A DNA stretch of 64,000 nucleotides, taken from assembly GCA_039654915.1 (NCBI GenBank), contig CM077600.1:29447992-29511991 (forward strand). Direction: 5' to 3'. Origin of the DNA: Aquilaria yunnanensis. Its lineage: Eukaryota; Streptophyta; Magnoliopsida; Malvales; Thymelaeaceae. A model generated the notes under the pieces. It did no database searches. It had not been told where the DNA came from and saw nothing but the letters and a program-made list of their open reading frames with translations. This document shows, one piece after another, positions 12,306 through 23,800 of the stretch; position 1 is the first letter of the stretch; the number at the start of each line of letters is the position of its first letter. The translations under genes and the position numbers were made by a program.

Positions 12306-13268
12306 TCATGCGTGCGGGTCTTCAATAGCGAGTTCCTCGATCATGTTGCCATGGTTGAGGGGATTGAAAGCTTGAATCCTGGAACAATTGTGAGGAAAAA
12401 CAATATGACAAAGAGGTGGCCTATCAAGGATGTGGGCAGCCATGGGAAGTTTTCGTGCAATGACCACAGAGTTGATGACTTCATCGGTTGGATGGAAGAC
12501 AGATAAGACCTCAAATCCTCGAAGATCGCAGGGATCAACAACCGGATAAAGAAAGGCTCTAGCTCCATGAGCGCTCCTAAGCATTAAAAGGGAGCCGGGA
12601 GCCATGTACTTGGCCAAATGATCGATGACTTGAAGCTTCGCCTCCTTATCCATTCCCACCAGAGCTGCCAGGAAAACAAACTCATAGTCCCTCAAGGCAG
12701 AAGTAACATTCATAATGTCTGTGGTTTGGAAGAACATGCGCTTGGACAAGTCCGGATGGGATGAAACTAACCTAAGGGCCTTGGAATTGGCGGAGGGATC
12801 AATGTCATAGTTGTGGAAACAAGTGTTTGGAAGGTGAAAGGAGGCCAATACAATAGAGGTAAGAGGAAGAGGGCCTGAGCCAACGAAAGCAACCTTGGTA
12901 GGGGCATAATTAGTGGGGAAGTGGTTGGTAAGAATGTTGAACTCGAGCTGGCCAAGCTTAAGATAGTTGGAGTAATAGGGGAAAATGTGAAGATGGTCAA
13001 GAGGGTTGTCATAGGACCCCAGGAGAGCTGAGTAGTGACTCTCCAAGAGGGCCTCAGCTTCTCCACATAGTTTGATTAACTTGGACCTGATCTCTTGAAC
13101 TCTTCGGCACAACTTGGTAACATCAATCGGGTTTGGTGGGATGCATGTGAGAACAAGCTGCGTGAAGAGGGTGTTGACATCCTTGGATGGCTTCAGGCTC
13201 TCAAGGCTCGAGATTTCCTCATACAACTCACAGATTTTCCTTACCAATGGATTTTCCTGGCAAACCAT
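12306..13268 (-). CDS. NAS: Nicotianamine synthase
   Basis: Makes nicotianamine by joining three aminocarboxypropyl groups from S-adenosylmethionine. Nicotianamine chelates Fe, Zn, Cu and Ni for transport in phloem and between cells. The frame is one uninterrupted exon of 320 aa, the normal size and the normal intronless structure for this family. Family blocks are all present: an N-terminal helical part beginning MVCQENPLVRKI, the methyltransferase-like core FVGSGPLPLTSIVLA (about residues 129-143), NYDIDPSAN (about 153-161), LAALVGM (about 200-206) and AHGARAFLYPVVDP (about 233-246). The start is the only ATG that gives the full N-terminal helix. A TATA-like ATAAATA lies about 130 bases upstream on the minus strand, and an AATAAA lies about 165 bases past the stop. 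No broken codons or missing core blocks are seen, so it is probably functional. I cannot tell which NAS paralogue it is. Confidence 0.96.
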   Translation of the reverse strand: MVCQENPLVRKICELYEEISSLESLKPSKDVNTLFTQLVLTCIPPNPIDVTKLCRRVQEIRSKLIKLCGEAEALLESHYSALLGSYDNPLDHLHIFPYYSNYLKLGQLEFNILTNHFPTNYAPTKVAFVGSGPLPLTSIVLASFHLPNTCFHNYDIDPSANSKALRLVSSHPDLSKRMFFQTTDIMNVTSALRDYEFVFLAALVGMDKEAKLQVIDHLAKYMAPGSLLMLRSAHGARAFLYPVVDPCDLRGFEVLSVFHPTDEVINSVVIARKLPMAAHILDRPPLCHIVFPHNCSRIQAFNPLNHGNMIEELAIEDPHA

Positions 13269-13397
13269 GTCGACACTATGATGAGCCTCAGCCTAGCTAG
13301 CTATACTATACCCTTCCAAGTTCCAACCAAAATATTGTATTCAATATTGCCAAGCTCCTCAACACTCTCACGCCGGCCCAACCATCCAATGCTGTCG

Positions 13398-13405
13398 TTA
13401 TTTAT
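13398..13405 (-). promoter_or_regulatory. Candidate TATA box of nicotianamine synthase
   Basis: Minus-strand ATAAATAA about 130 bases before the start codon, at a plausible distance for a plant core promoter. The assignment rests only on motif and position. Confidence 0.35.
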
Positions 13406-13507
13406 GGGTAGAATGTGGGCCCCCCTTCCAAGAAAGACTTTTCATTGCCCTGTTTTATCCATTTAATTATTCCATGCATATTACTTGCTTCACTTACTAG
13501 CTAGACC

Positions 13508-13509
<2 letters not shown>

Positions 13510-13538
<29 letters not shown>
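13510..13538. repeat. (TA)n microsatellite upstream of nicotianamine synthase
   Basis: Perfect TA dinucleotide run, about 240 bases upstream of the synthase start codon. Confidence 0.85.
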
Positions 13539-13544
<6 letters not shown>

Positions 13545-13609
13545 TCTAATTATAATCTGTTATTAGCTTATTTTTTTGTTTTATTTTTTGTTAGTTATTA
13601 TTATTATTA

Positions 13610-13856
13610 CTCTCTCCATCCAATAATAGATAAAATGTTTCTCTGACACGAAAATTAAAGTGTTTGTTTAGTAAAAGTTTAAATAAAAAAGAAAAAAAAA
13701 TTAGGGTTTTGTGCAGTGAAAGTTTAAATAAAGATTAAAAAAATGAAGGTAGTAAGATAAATTAAAAGTTGAAAACTTTCTAAAATGAGAAACGTTTCAT
13801 TCTTTTTTGGACATCTAAAAAAGAAATATATTTCATTCTTTTTGAGACAGAGGGGG
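13610..13856. mobile_element. Stowaway-type MITE (Tc1/mariner), copy 1
   Basis: Starts CTCTCTCCATCC and ends with the inverted counterpart GAGACAGAGGGGG. It is flanked by TA on both sides (13608-13609 and 13857-13858), the target duplication of Tc1/mariner elements. The termini follow the common plant Stowaway consensus CTCCCTCCGTCCC with substitutions. It lies about 340 bases upstream of the nicotianamine synthase start. Just after it, 13867-13901 is a short degenerate (TACCAC)n run. Confidence 0.7.
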
Positions 13857-13901
13857 TATTATATATTACTACCACTACCACTACCACTACCACCACCACC
13901 G

Positions 13902-15278
13902 TCTTAGGTTCTTTATACTATTTCAGCTTTTTATTTAAGTTTAACTTAAATTTATTTATATTAATATTTGCTAAAAAATTTTAAAAAATTTATATTTAGA
14001 AAACACGAATCGTGTAGTTTTTAAATATATATATTTTTTTAAAAAAGTAATAAATGTCAATATAAATAAATTTTAAATGAAAAAACTGAGATAGTACAAA
14101 AACTTAGAATGAAGGAAGTATTTTGAATCGACCAGTGAAATCGCACAGCTACAGAACAAAGTTTCTATGTTGCGTGTTTGTGGGGCTTGGTTAAAAGTAC
14201 CAAACAGTATGTTGATGATCCCAATATGGATGTATCCACATCTCAGAGCACAAGGGTCGACAGTAGAACAAAACAATACAGGTAACACCTTTTCCTAATT
14301 GTCAATTACTATATGATATAGCGAATAGAATTCATTAATTTGCACTTTTATGGCTTGGTATATAAGCTAACATGTCGACACGATGATGCCATTCCTAACT
14401 GACTTATACTTTTTTAAAAGTAAAAGAAAAAAAATTGAATGTTATAATAATGTTTTTTACTTACAATAAACACATACGAAGTAGTGTTATATGTGATGCT
14501 TTCATGTTTTGGACCTGCCTTCATGAAATTATTAAGAGAACTTCATAAGAATACCTGCTTCAGATAATTCTCCCCTTTGGACACTTTTAATTATATATAT
14601 GCTTAATTTGTACAATCAGAATTATCTCAATTAGGGTTTCGTATGCCTGGCCTTTTTGGGCACTTTGAGTATATCTAAATATTGTACACGTCACGCAAAG
14701 TATATATAAATATGTTATTGTAGGTAAAAACTTCAACCTACGTTTGAGTACTGGTTTGGCAAATTGAATTTATGTTGTGTTAAATAAACGTACTTTGCTA
14801 TTTGTTGATTCATTAGGCTAATTTAATCTGTTTGTTAAATTAATTAATATATAGGTGCGTGTGGCCCAAAAGATAAAGTAGTTGAAGCATAACTGTTAGC
14901 TAATTTTCCTCACAAATCGGTCGACCAGGTAAAATATTAGGGATTAGTGGAACGAAATACTACCCGTGACTCGTGAGGCCGGATGATCAGGGGGGATTAA
15001 AAACAAGAAGTGTTATTAATTTAATAAACTTTAACTTACCCCAAGATTCTATTATCCTTGGTGCTTTCACACTATTGCTCCTAATTTCCTGCAACGTAAC
15101 TTTGTGACGAATAGAGTTTACGAGTAGTATATAGTATATGAAGATGAGATGACTTGGAAGATGCCCTACGCAGTCACCAATATATATACAATGCGTCAAA
15201 CTGAATGGATAATTAATTCTCTTGGCAGCTAGAGCATCATTCTGTTTTCACACAGTTTATTAGCCAATATTGTTTATA

Positions 15279-15319
<41 letters not shown>

Positions 15320-16570
15320 CCACAAACTGGCCCATCCTCTTGTAGCATATCAAATGCTACAAAAGGAGTGTGGCCACCTCTACATATGCATACATACACA
15401 TGTACATACATACATACATCTACGTACACATATAAATAAATGCACATAATTATATGGCAAAAGGGACTAATATGTCACCAATCTTAGGCAAAGGGGACAA
15501 ATTGCTCACTGCTGTATTTTTGAGACAAATATGCCATCAATGTTTTCCTGTCAAGCAAAAAGGTCATCATCGTTAAAAGTCTATGTTAATATGAACACCT
15601 CCAACATGATCATTATAGAAAAATGATTGAGTTTCGTTCAATCATTCATGGGTAGCAAATATCTCATCGTTTCTCGCCCTAATTGTTGATTAAGAATATC
15701 TAATTAAGGCTTAAATAATTCTAAGATGTTAATATTTTTATTACCCTTTAATTAATCCCAAATTTGTTCAATTTAAGTGAAAATAAACAAATTAGAATCA
15801 AACTGGAAAATCCATTGTTAAGTGCGCTGCTAAGATTTGATTGAAAGACGTAAGCAATTATATAAATTTTCTTGGTTCCAGTTATATACTCTGTTTTTTT
15901 TTTTCCTTTTACAAATTAGATTTAATTATAAGACTTTGTTGTTGTTATTATTATTATTAGAAGGTTCAAAATCTAATCTCCGCTTGCTCAAATAGGATGT
16001 ATAAATCCTAGAAGGTCTCTCCTTTAATTGCATGTTTGAGTTTTTCAATTCAGTTTCACTTTTAATTTTTCTTATATATGTAATGTGAATTTCTATCAAA
16101 AGCCTGATTAAATATAAAATATATACTAAAATTTTTAATGCAGTTGCTGCTAGGTATACACCTTGCAAATCATAGCTATAAGGTATGCTGTACTGCACAT
16201 GGTTATCGATTTGCAAATAAAAATTATATTTCATGATGAAAAATATTTTTTACACATTTTTATATGAATTCTAATTTTTTTCATTATAAATTTCCTAATA
16301 TAAATAAAATATATATGAAAGATAATACTTGTTTTCATAAAAACATATAAAAATGAAATATATAGAAAAAAATAAATATTATTTAGTAAAAAACATAGAT
16401 TCAAGTTAGAATATAAGTACAAATAAACGATAAAAGTAAAAGAGAAAAATTAAATGTCTAAATCCTAATCATGTTAACATCTACAAATTGAATTTTTATT
16501 TTAAAATGAAAAAAATGAAATAATATCAATATTTATGTTAAAATATGTGCATTGATTATATGTTATTTAT
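13902..16570. other. AT-rich intergenic stretch
   Basis: No supported gene. It includes a (TA)n run at about 15284-15317 and a possible one-sided TIR remnant around 15453-15620, where the text alternates 'gggacta', 'aaaggggacaaa' and 'gacaaatatgcc' as in other TIR elements here. No partner terminus was found. Small open frames have no domains. Confidence 0.5.
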
Positions 16571-17131
16571 TGAGTAAATTTCACGAATGGTCCATAATCT
16601 TTAATCATTGTTTCCTTTTAGTTCATAGCCTATTGAATATTTTGTTTTAGTCCTAAGCCTATTAAAACGTTTTATTTTAGTCCTAAATCTATTAAAATTG
16701 TTAACTCAAGTTATTTATCTAATAACAACTTTTTAGATCATAATTTAAACTATTTGGTAACTATCTTACAATAAATTTAATCTGTATAATAATTTTTTAT
16801 AGTTAATGAAAAATTCAAATCACTTTTTTTTTCATCTCCCTGTAAAGTAAACTTATTTCATTCAGAAAGAAAAAATTATTAATTTAAATTATCTATTTAC
16901 TGTAAAAAAAATATTAAACTGTTTAAATTTACTGGAAGACAGTTACAGAATATTTAAATTAGAATTTCAAATGTTTTTGTTAGACAATTATTCTAAGTCG
17001 ATAAATTTTATCTAGTGAGGAACTAAAATGAAACAATTTTAATAGGTTTATGACTAAAACAGAACATTCAATAGATTAGAGACTAAAAAAAATAATGACT
17101 AAAGGTTATAGATTATTTATGGAATTTACTC
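16571..17131. mobile_element. Mutator-type MITE, family A, intact copy
   Basis: Inverted termini TGAGTAAATT and AATTTACTC with an exact 9-bp target duplication GTTATTTAT (16562-16570 and 17132-17140). Length 561 bp with no coding frame. It aligns along most of its length with the copy at 6747-8165 once that copy's nested insert is removed. Repeated 'ttttagtccta' phrases near each end are typical of this group. Confidence 0.85.
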
Positions 17132-17469
17132 GTTATTTATATATGTACTTATGCTACACTTATGTATATAATTTAAAATGAAATAGGAAAAAATATATTT
17201 TTCCGACTCATACATGTCCTCCAAATCCTATATACGGCAGCGGTGAATTGAAAAAAAAAGAAAAGAAAAGAAATACGTTAATAAAAATGCTTGTATGCTG
17301 CTGTTTGTTACACTGACAACGTACTAAAACATATGCATTGTTACTGCACATGCATGTTATAGGCTTATAGCGCGGTTTATTGCGAAATTTATATCCATGG
17401 ATATAAAACATGCATGGGAATGGGGTATACATATTTCAGGGAAATACTTACCAACATGATTTTATTTTA

Positions 17470-17917
17470 GGGTTAATTATGATTTTCCCCTGAAATTTAG
17501 ATAAAATTACACTTTGCCCCTTCATGTTTAAAAATATACACTTTAACCCCTACCTCTTTAATACAGTCTAACAATAACTTCTGAAATCTTAATTTAGACT
17601 GTATGGTTGTCATCTTCAAGTAATATTAACATGTATAGCATTTTTTTATAAGTAATTAACATATAAAAAATATTGTTTTAAAAACTAAAAAAATAAAAAA
17701 AATAAAAAAATGATAATTTAAAATATTCATTAACTGTAAAAAAAATATCATATAAATTAAAATTACTAGAAGATGATTACCGTAATATCTAAATTAAGAT
17801 TTCAAAAGTTACTGTTGGACTATATTAAAATGTTAGAGGCAAAGTGTATATTTTTAAAACAGGAAGGGTCAAAGTGTAATTTTACCTAAATTTCAGAGGA
17901 CAAATTGTAATTTTTCC
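17470..17917. mobile_element. Mutator-type MITE, family B, copy 1
   Basis: The left end 'gggttaattatgatttt' and right end 'caaattgtaatttttcc' are imperfect inverted repeats, and an exact 9-bp duplication TTTATTTTA flanks them (17461-17469 and 17918-17926). Subterminal blocks 'attacactttgcccc' and 'gggtcaaagtgtaatttt' are also inverted. 448 bp and non-coding. Two sisters lie at 27737-28194 and 28283-28740. Confidence 0.85.
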
Positions 17918-18639
17918 TTTATTTTATTATGTTGATGCCAAAAGTAATTAAATAATGGCACAGTGCGTCGTTAACTGTGAACAGGGTGCATTGACCAATT
18001 AAGCACCAATGATTATTTTGGAATTAGGGCATTATGATGAGAGCTAAGCTGGAGTGCTCGTTAATTAAGGTACGGTCAAGAGGAAAATCTCTTTTTCACG
18101 CATGTTTTCTGAGGCAAGCAGGCACGGAGAATCATGTTTTCGCATACGTAAAGATGCATTAGACATGCCATCCAATGTTCCCTTCTAATTCCAAAGAAAT
18201 ACTAGTCACCGGACCCTAATCTAATCCGGCACATTTCTTAAAAAATGTCACTAAATACTGTTTGGGTTTTTTTTTTTAATTCTAAAAAAACAAACATTTC
18301 CTTCTTTTTCCTAAATATATAGTGCCACCTAATTTTGTACCTTTTAAAGGTGTTTTTTATTAAAAAAAAAAAAAAAGGTAACCTAATGATTATGATTAAG
18401 CTTTAGAGAGACTTAAAGGTTTTGGATTTAAATTTTACGGTGCCAGTCTTAGTTTTACTAAATATTAAAGTGTAGTTAATTTGTTATATACTTTTTCTTT
18501 AATATCCTAATTTTGTTTAATATTTTATAGGAATTTCTATAATTAATACGTGTTGTAAGTTTTAACTGACATATACTTAATTAAGTTGTAACCAATCTTC
18601 TTTAGGTTGTAAGATATAAATAATGTGGAGCGTCTAATG

Positions 18640-19060
18640 GACGAGTTCTAGGTGCGGGTTGACTATGAGAAACCAAAACAAGAAGCCCTAAAAATAGGCC
18701 TTACGTGACACTTAACTTTTGAAAGCCATAACTTTCGTTGTAGTTGTCAGAATAATTATTATAAAATGTCATTTGAAAAGGAATTATGGTCTCTACAGGT
18801 GTTAATAAGGGCTTTGTGACCACGTTTTTAGAGTAAAAAACCATCATTTTAAGGGGTATCCAGCAACTCAAAGTTTACGACGATTTTCTTTCCTAGTTAT
18901 TTTCACTTTCTTTATTTATTTTAGATTAGGGTTTCTTTATAAGCCTATAAATAGTTATTCCTTCATTATTATTAGACATTCTACTAGTAATATTGAAGTA
19001 TTTTAGTGGCTTTTGCTATCTCTACAAATGAATTCTTGTTTTTCCTTTGATTAGGCATGT
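18640..19060 (+). mobile_element. Possible LTR fragment
   Basis: Contains 'gccataactttcg', a TATA-like 'gcctataaatag' near 18943, and AT-rich text downstream, the order seen in the U3/R part of many plant LTRs. No paired LTR, primer-binding site or gag-pol frame is present, and ends could not be fixed. The surrounding 17930-21385 holds no supported gene. Confidence 0.25.
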
Positions 19061-21385
19061 TGCATGATCAATTTCATATTTCGTTGTGTCAATAACACGA
19101 GAATGTGTGTCATACCTAAAATGTATTTGAAATTATTATATGACATGCATGTTATTATGTTAAATGTTCTAGAGCAATGAAAGGACATATAGGGATAGGT
19201 TTGACGTGTACATTACCTTGTGTGCATTCTGCCCATCCAATTACCCTTTTGCCCTCAATCCTATTTACTAATTCCCACCATATCCCTTTCCTTCCAACCG
19301 GACAACTATCCCATCTTCTTTTTTACTGCCACCGTCAGTTGTTACCATAACATCATCTTTTCCATTACCATTGCTATTGTCAGCCAGCATCATCATTTTC
19401 AGGTATCACTAGCCACCAGCACAATGATTATGGGTTAGTTCGCAATGGTGGTGGTGGGATCATGTAAAAAACTACTCGGTTCATCTTTGTCTAGATGCAA
19501 TGAAATCAGGAGATAATGTTAGGGCAATGGCAGCTAGATGCTAAGGTTACAACAACAATGGTGTCTGAATGACGTTGTTACTACGACAATGGCAATGGGG
19601 CAATGAAGCGGTGGTGGGGGAAAGTCGCTAAACGCAACACGAACAAGCAGGATATGATAATTTTTTTTTTCATTTTTTGGCCAAACTATGTAAACCACCT
19701 CAATTTGTTCAAAACTTACAATATTGCCCTGAGATTTATAAAGTAATTTTTTAGCCCCCATATTGGATATTCAATTCATATTTATTTAAGACTTCTTACC
19801 TTTGTTACTAATATATGAATAAATGTAACATACCTATAATATATCTGTAACATATCTTGATATTATTTATACATATGTCATATATTTTGTACATATTACC
19901 ATTTATTTTATACATCAAATTTTAAACATATCTCCCATCTGATTTGTACCTATTTTTAATTTGATGAGAAACAGGATTTGACATGTTCACACTTATTTTT
20001 TTTTTATTAGAGATTGAATTTGTACATACCATTAAGTAAATCATTAATATATTTTTTATCTTATTTTTCATATGCCATACATTATTTGTATAGGTCTTTC
20101 ACTTCTTTTATATATGTCTTTCACTTCTTTTATATATATCTGGTATCTAATTTGTACATATCCCCAATCTTAAGAAAGGTACGAGATTTGGTATATTCAT
20201 ATTTATTCTTTGCTATGGAGGTTAGTATTGGAATATGAATATATATAAACATAAGAGGTATGATGTATATTAGATTTACCTGATATATAGACTAGATATA
20301 GAAAGTGAGAAAAAGGAAATGATAATCTCAATTAAGCTAATATTTAAGGATATGTGCAATAAGTGAGAAATTGTTAATTAATTAACAACCAAATCTTAGT
20401 CTATTGATGAAAATTTTGGTAGTTATTGGAAGTTTTAATGTTCTAATTTAATTCCACTCTCTTGGCTTCCATTGTTTATATATCAATTGATTTGTTTAGT
20501 TGATTTGGATTTAGAATTCATTTTTTTTTATATTAAAAGAAACATCATTACGAGCTAATTACAAGAGAAGGAGATACTATTATAATTTAAAAAAACTGAA
20601 GCCAGTTTAACCGTACCTAAAATAACAACCAAACTAACTTTATGTTGCATGATGTGTAGGAAGTGAAAGTTTGAGTTCGAACTATCACCCTAGATTCCTT
20701 TAAGCTTTCGGCCACTATGCCAAATATCAAACATGAATTTACTTTCATTTCAATTGGAATATGATTTTTGTCAACGTCTAAGAGCTTATTTACTTGATTG
20801 CATTCATTTTATTTATTCACTTATTTATTGTAATAGAATGCATGTATATATTAGCTATGGAATTAAATACTGCGGTATATTACAGTATACCGTTTACCGC
20901 GAGTAAGTAGTACACTGTACAAATGTTTTTGCACTTTGTTATTTTATTGTGCGGCATACCGCAGTATTTCGCATACTATTCACTTTTTGTATACATTTTT
21001 TTAAAAAAAAAAACTGTAGTATACTGTAAATACTGTGAAGTACGTATCGCAATATTTTATTTTTCACAGATGTATGTGAGATTATTTTTTTCATTTTACA
21101 TCAAAATATTATAAATATATAAAATATTAAAATATAATTAATACACATATCATAAAATAAATATTTATTTTTATTCTTTTGCTTACTTTTCTTAATTAAT
21201 ATAAAAATTTAGTGGTTACTTTGAGCCACCCAAGAAGGCAATGTTGTATAATGTATTGTTATTATTAAAGTATTATTCTTTTCTGTTATATCAATAAATT
21301 AGTTTCTTTCTGAGTATTATTTATTTTTCTCTATATATAAAATTTTTTATATTTTTTTTATTAAAAAAATATCTTCTATTATATA

Positions 21386-21677
21386 CTCCCTCCGTCCCAA
21401 TTTACTTTAAACGCATTCCTTTTTGGGAAGTCCCAAAAGGTTGAAACGTTTCCTCTTTTAGAAAAGTTTAAACAATTAAATAATCTTTTTACACGAAACT
21501 CAATAAAGACTCTTTTTTTAATCTCTACTCAATCTCTTACTGCACAAAACCCAAAAAAGAATCTTTTCTTTTTTAATCATTATTTAAACTTTTACTACAT
21601 AAAAAAATAATAAAAATTACATACACCTTAATCTCCGTCCTCAGACAAATGTTTCAACTAAAATGGGACGGAGGTAG
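21386..21677. mobile_element. Stowaway-type MITE, copy 2
   Basis: Begins CTCCCTCCGTCCCAA and ends with the inverse GGGACGGAGGTAG, flanked by TA on each side (21384-21385 and 21678-21679). The second half mirrors the first: 'gaaacgtttcctctttt' on the left and 'aaatgtttcaactaaaa' on the right. Non-coding, 292 bp. Confidence 0.8.
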
Positions 21678-22499
21678 TATATTTTATTTATATTTAACAA
21701 ATTATAATACGAAAAATTAGAATACATATAAAATATGCAAAAAAAAAATTTATTGAATTTATGTTATCTTAAAATAATATTGTAACATTTATTTATTTTT
21801 TAAATAGTAATGTTATGCGGCGTAGTATACTGTACGGTATACTTTAAAAATTTGGGATGCATATATCTAACGATAACGATATTTAACACCTGGATATTAG
21901 TCAATGGGGATAAAAGCTTAGTAATTAACTTGAGACATAAATACTTATTAGTTTATGTGTTTTGAGTAGTCATAAATATATTTATGTTTATTGAACGGGC
22001 TAAAACTAAAAGAAAATATGCCCTTTGCCATAAATTAAATTGGATGGCCACTTTTGAAAGCGCAACATATATGTTGACATTTTATATAATGATGACAACC
22101 ATATCTTTACAATTTAAAAATAATCAATATCTGCCAAAGTAGGACATTTTGGGTTGGTCCTTTTTTTTGGGTTTAAATAACATATCATTGGAGATTAATA
22201 TACTTTTCTATCCACTGGTGGACCCTTTCTGCCTTTGGGGGCGGTCTTCTTTCAAGCTTGTGACCCACAAATGCATGAAAGGCCATTTTCTTTTTTTTTG
22301 TCTAGCCGGGTCAGGTCAGGAGGAGGACTATATGAATGATCATGCAAATTAAGCAATTCGATTGATGTACGCAGACAGGTCGAGGCATGCATGGCCATAG
22401 CTATGAAGGTAATTAATTAAGCAACACAGATTAATTATATAATATATATATTTATTGCAGAATAATTAATGAGAGCTGTTTTCTCGATATATCATTAGT

Positions 22500-23800
22500 C
22501 TCTTTCAGGTGTGTTTTGACGATATTTGTTGGACTCGGATGCATCTGGGTCGGGGCGCTGCAGCTTAACTGCCCCAGTTATGTATATAATCGTGATGGGG
22601 ATGGAATTGAGTTTGCCAGGATGCGGAAATGAAATAAAGGTTCTCGTTGAGGCATACGAATAGTGTTGGACTTGGAATGATCGATCGGATCGGGCATGCC
22701 AATAAGAGTGGTAACGCGACTACTCGACGTCGAAGTCGTGGCAAGTGGGACTGGGAAGACATTTTTATTCCAAGGGAGGGACCAGTACAGGAAGCAGACC
22801 TTTGGTTTTTTTTCCTTACCTTTCAGCAAAGCTAGTTTGTTTTGTTTGTTGTTTGTTTGGTCAAAAACTAAGCTTTCTCATTCTGCTAGGCAAAAATTGT
22901 AGGTAAACCACTAATATCTCCAAATTCTCCCGAATCAGCCACTGACTAGTGAGTGACTTCTGTTGGCCCAATAAACAGGCAGCCAATCCATTGGCCACTA
23001 TACCAGGTGAATATTCGGTGTCAAATGTAGGATATTCCGTTTGATAAGCGAAGAATAAAATGAAATCACCTCTTCTTGTACGCGATTCAGCCATCCCATC
23101 ATCAGGTCCCCCGTTTCAACACATGTCGCCACCGCAATCCTTCCGCCGTACTAACCCGCGTGCTGTTATCTTGGCAGAAGAAGCGCTCTTACAGGGCCAA
23201 GGTGGTGGATCCATTTAGCCGGTTGGCTGTCTCCTGTAAAGGATGTTGTATCCCCATGAGTGGGCTACACCCAGAAGACTTGCCCATCCCTAGTACGTAC
23301 TAACCGACAACTTGGACAAAGAAAGCCTCGATGATCCACCGCAACTCCTCCTTGGCGATATAATTCCTCCCTATTCTCAATTTGGTGTTGACAAAATTGA
23401 AGAGATATTGTACAAGGTAATAAGGATGGATGGAGGCTATTGATAGTCAAAACATTATTTCGGTAAATCGAAGGGGCCGGGGGCAGAAGCTACGGTGGAA
23501 CGTGGAGCGGTCGAGTCAAACGAGTCTTCAATTGTCTTAGCCCAGAGGAGGACAGCGAAGCCCCAGGCTAGTGGTGTTGCCAAAGGATAGGAGAGGCAGA
23601 GGCTGAGGTCCGAATCGGAGTCCGCCAGCGGAGGTCCCTTTCCTTCTCCAGGAAAACGACTTCCCCTTCCCCTTTTCCCCTTCTTATTTTGGCTCGACGT
23701 TAACGTTTCTGGTCGTCGCATAAAACTAGAGCACCTTGACCCTACTGAAGCCACCTTGTATGCCATTTCATCAACTGTCGTCTACCTGGGCTTGATTTAA
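22500..23800. other. GC-richer non-coding island of unknown nature
   Basis: About 1.3 kb that is clearly richer in G+C than its flanks, with several overlapping short open frames on both strands (longest 103 codons, minus, 23455-23766). None shows a recognisable domain, and no consistent exon chain with splice sites could be assembled. It could be a decayed gene, a captured fragment, or a transcribed non-coding region. I assign no function. Confidence 0.3.

Noticed and set aside
12341..13066. Other open frames overlapping nicotianamine synthase on both strands
   Set aside because: Shadows of the intronless, GC-richer NAS coding sequence in other frames.
20640..20730. Possible minus-strand tRNA-derived SINE
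   Set aside because: 'agttcgaactc' resembles a B box, but the A box is weak and no bounded element could be defined.
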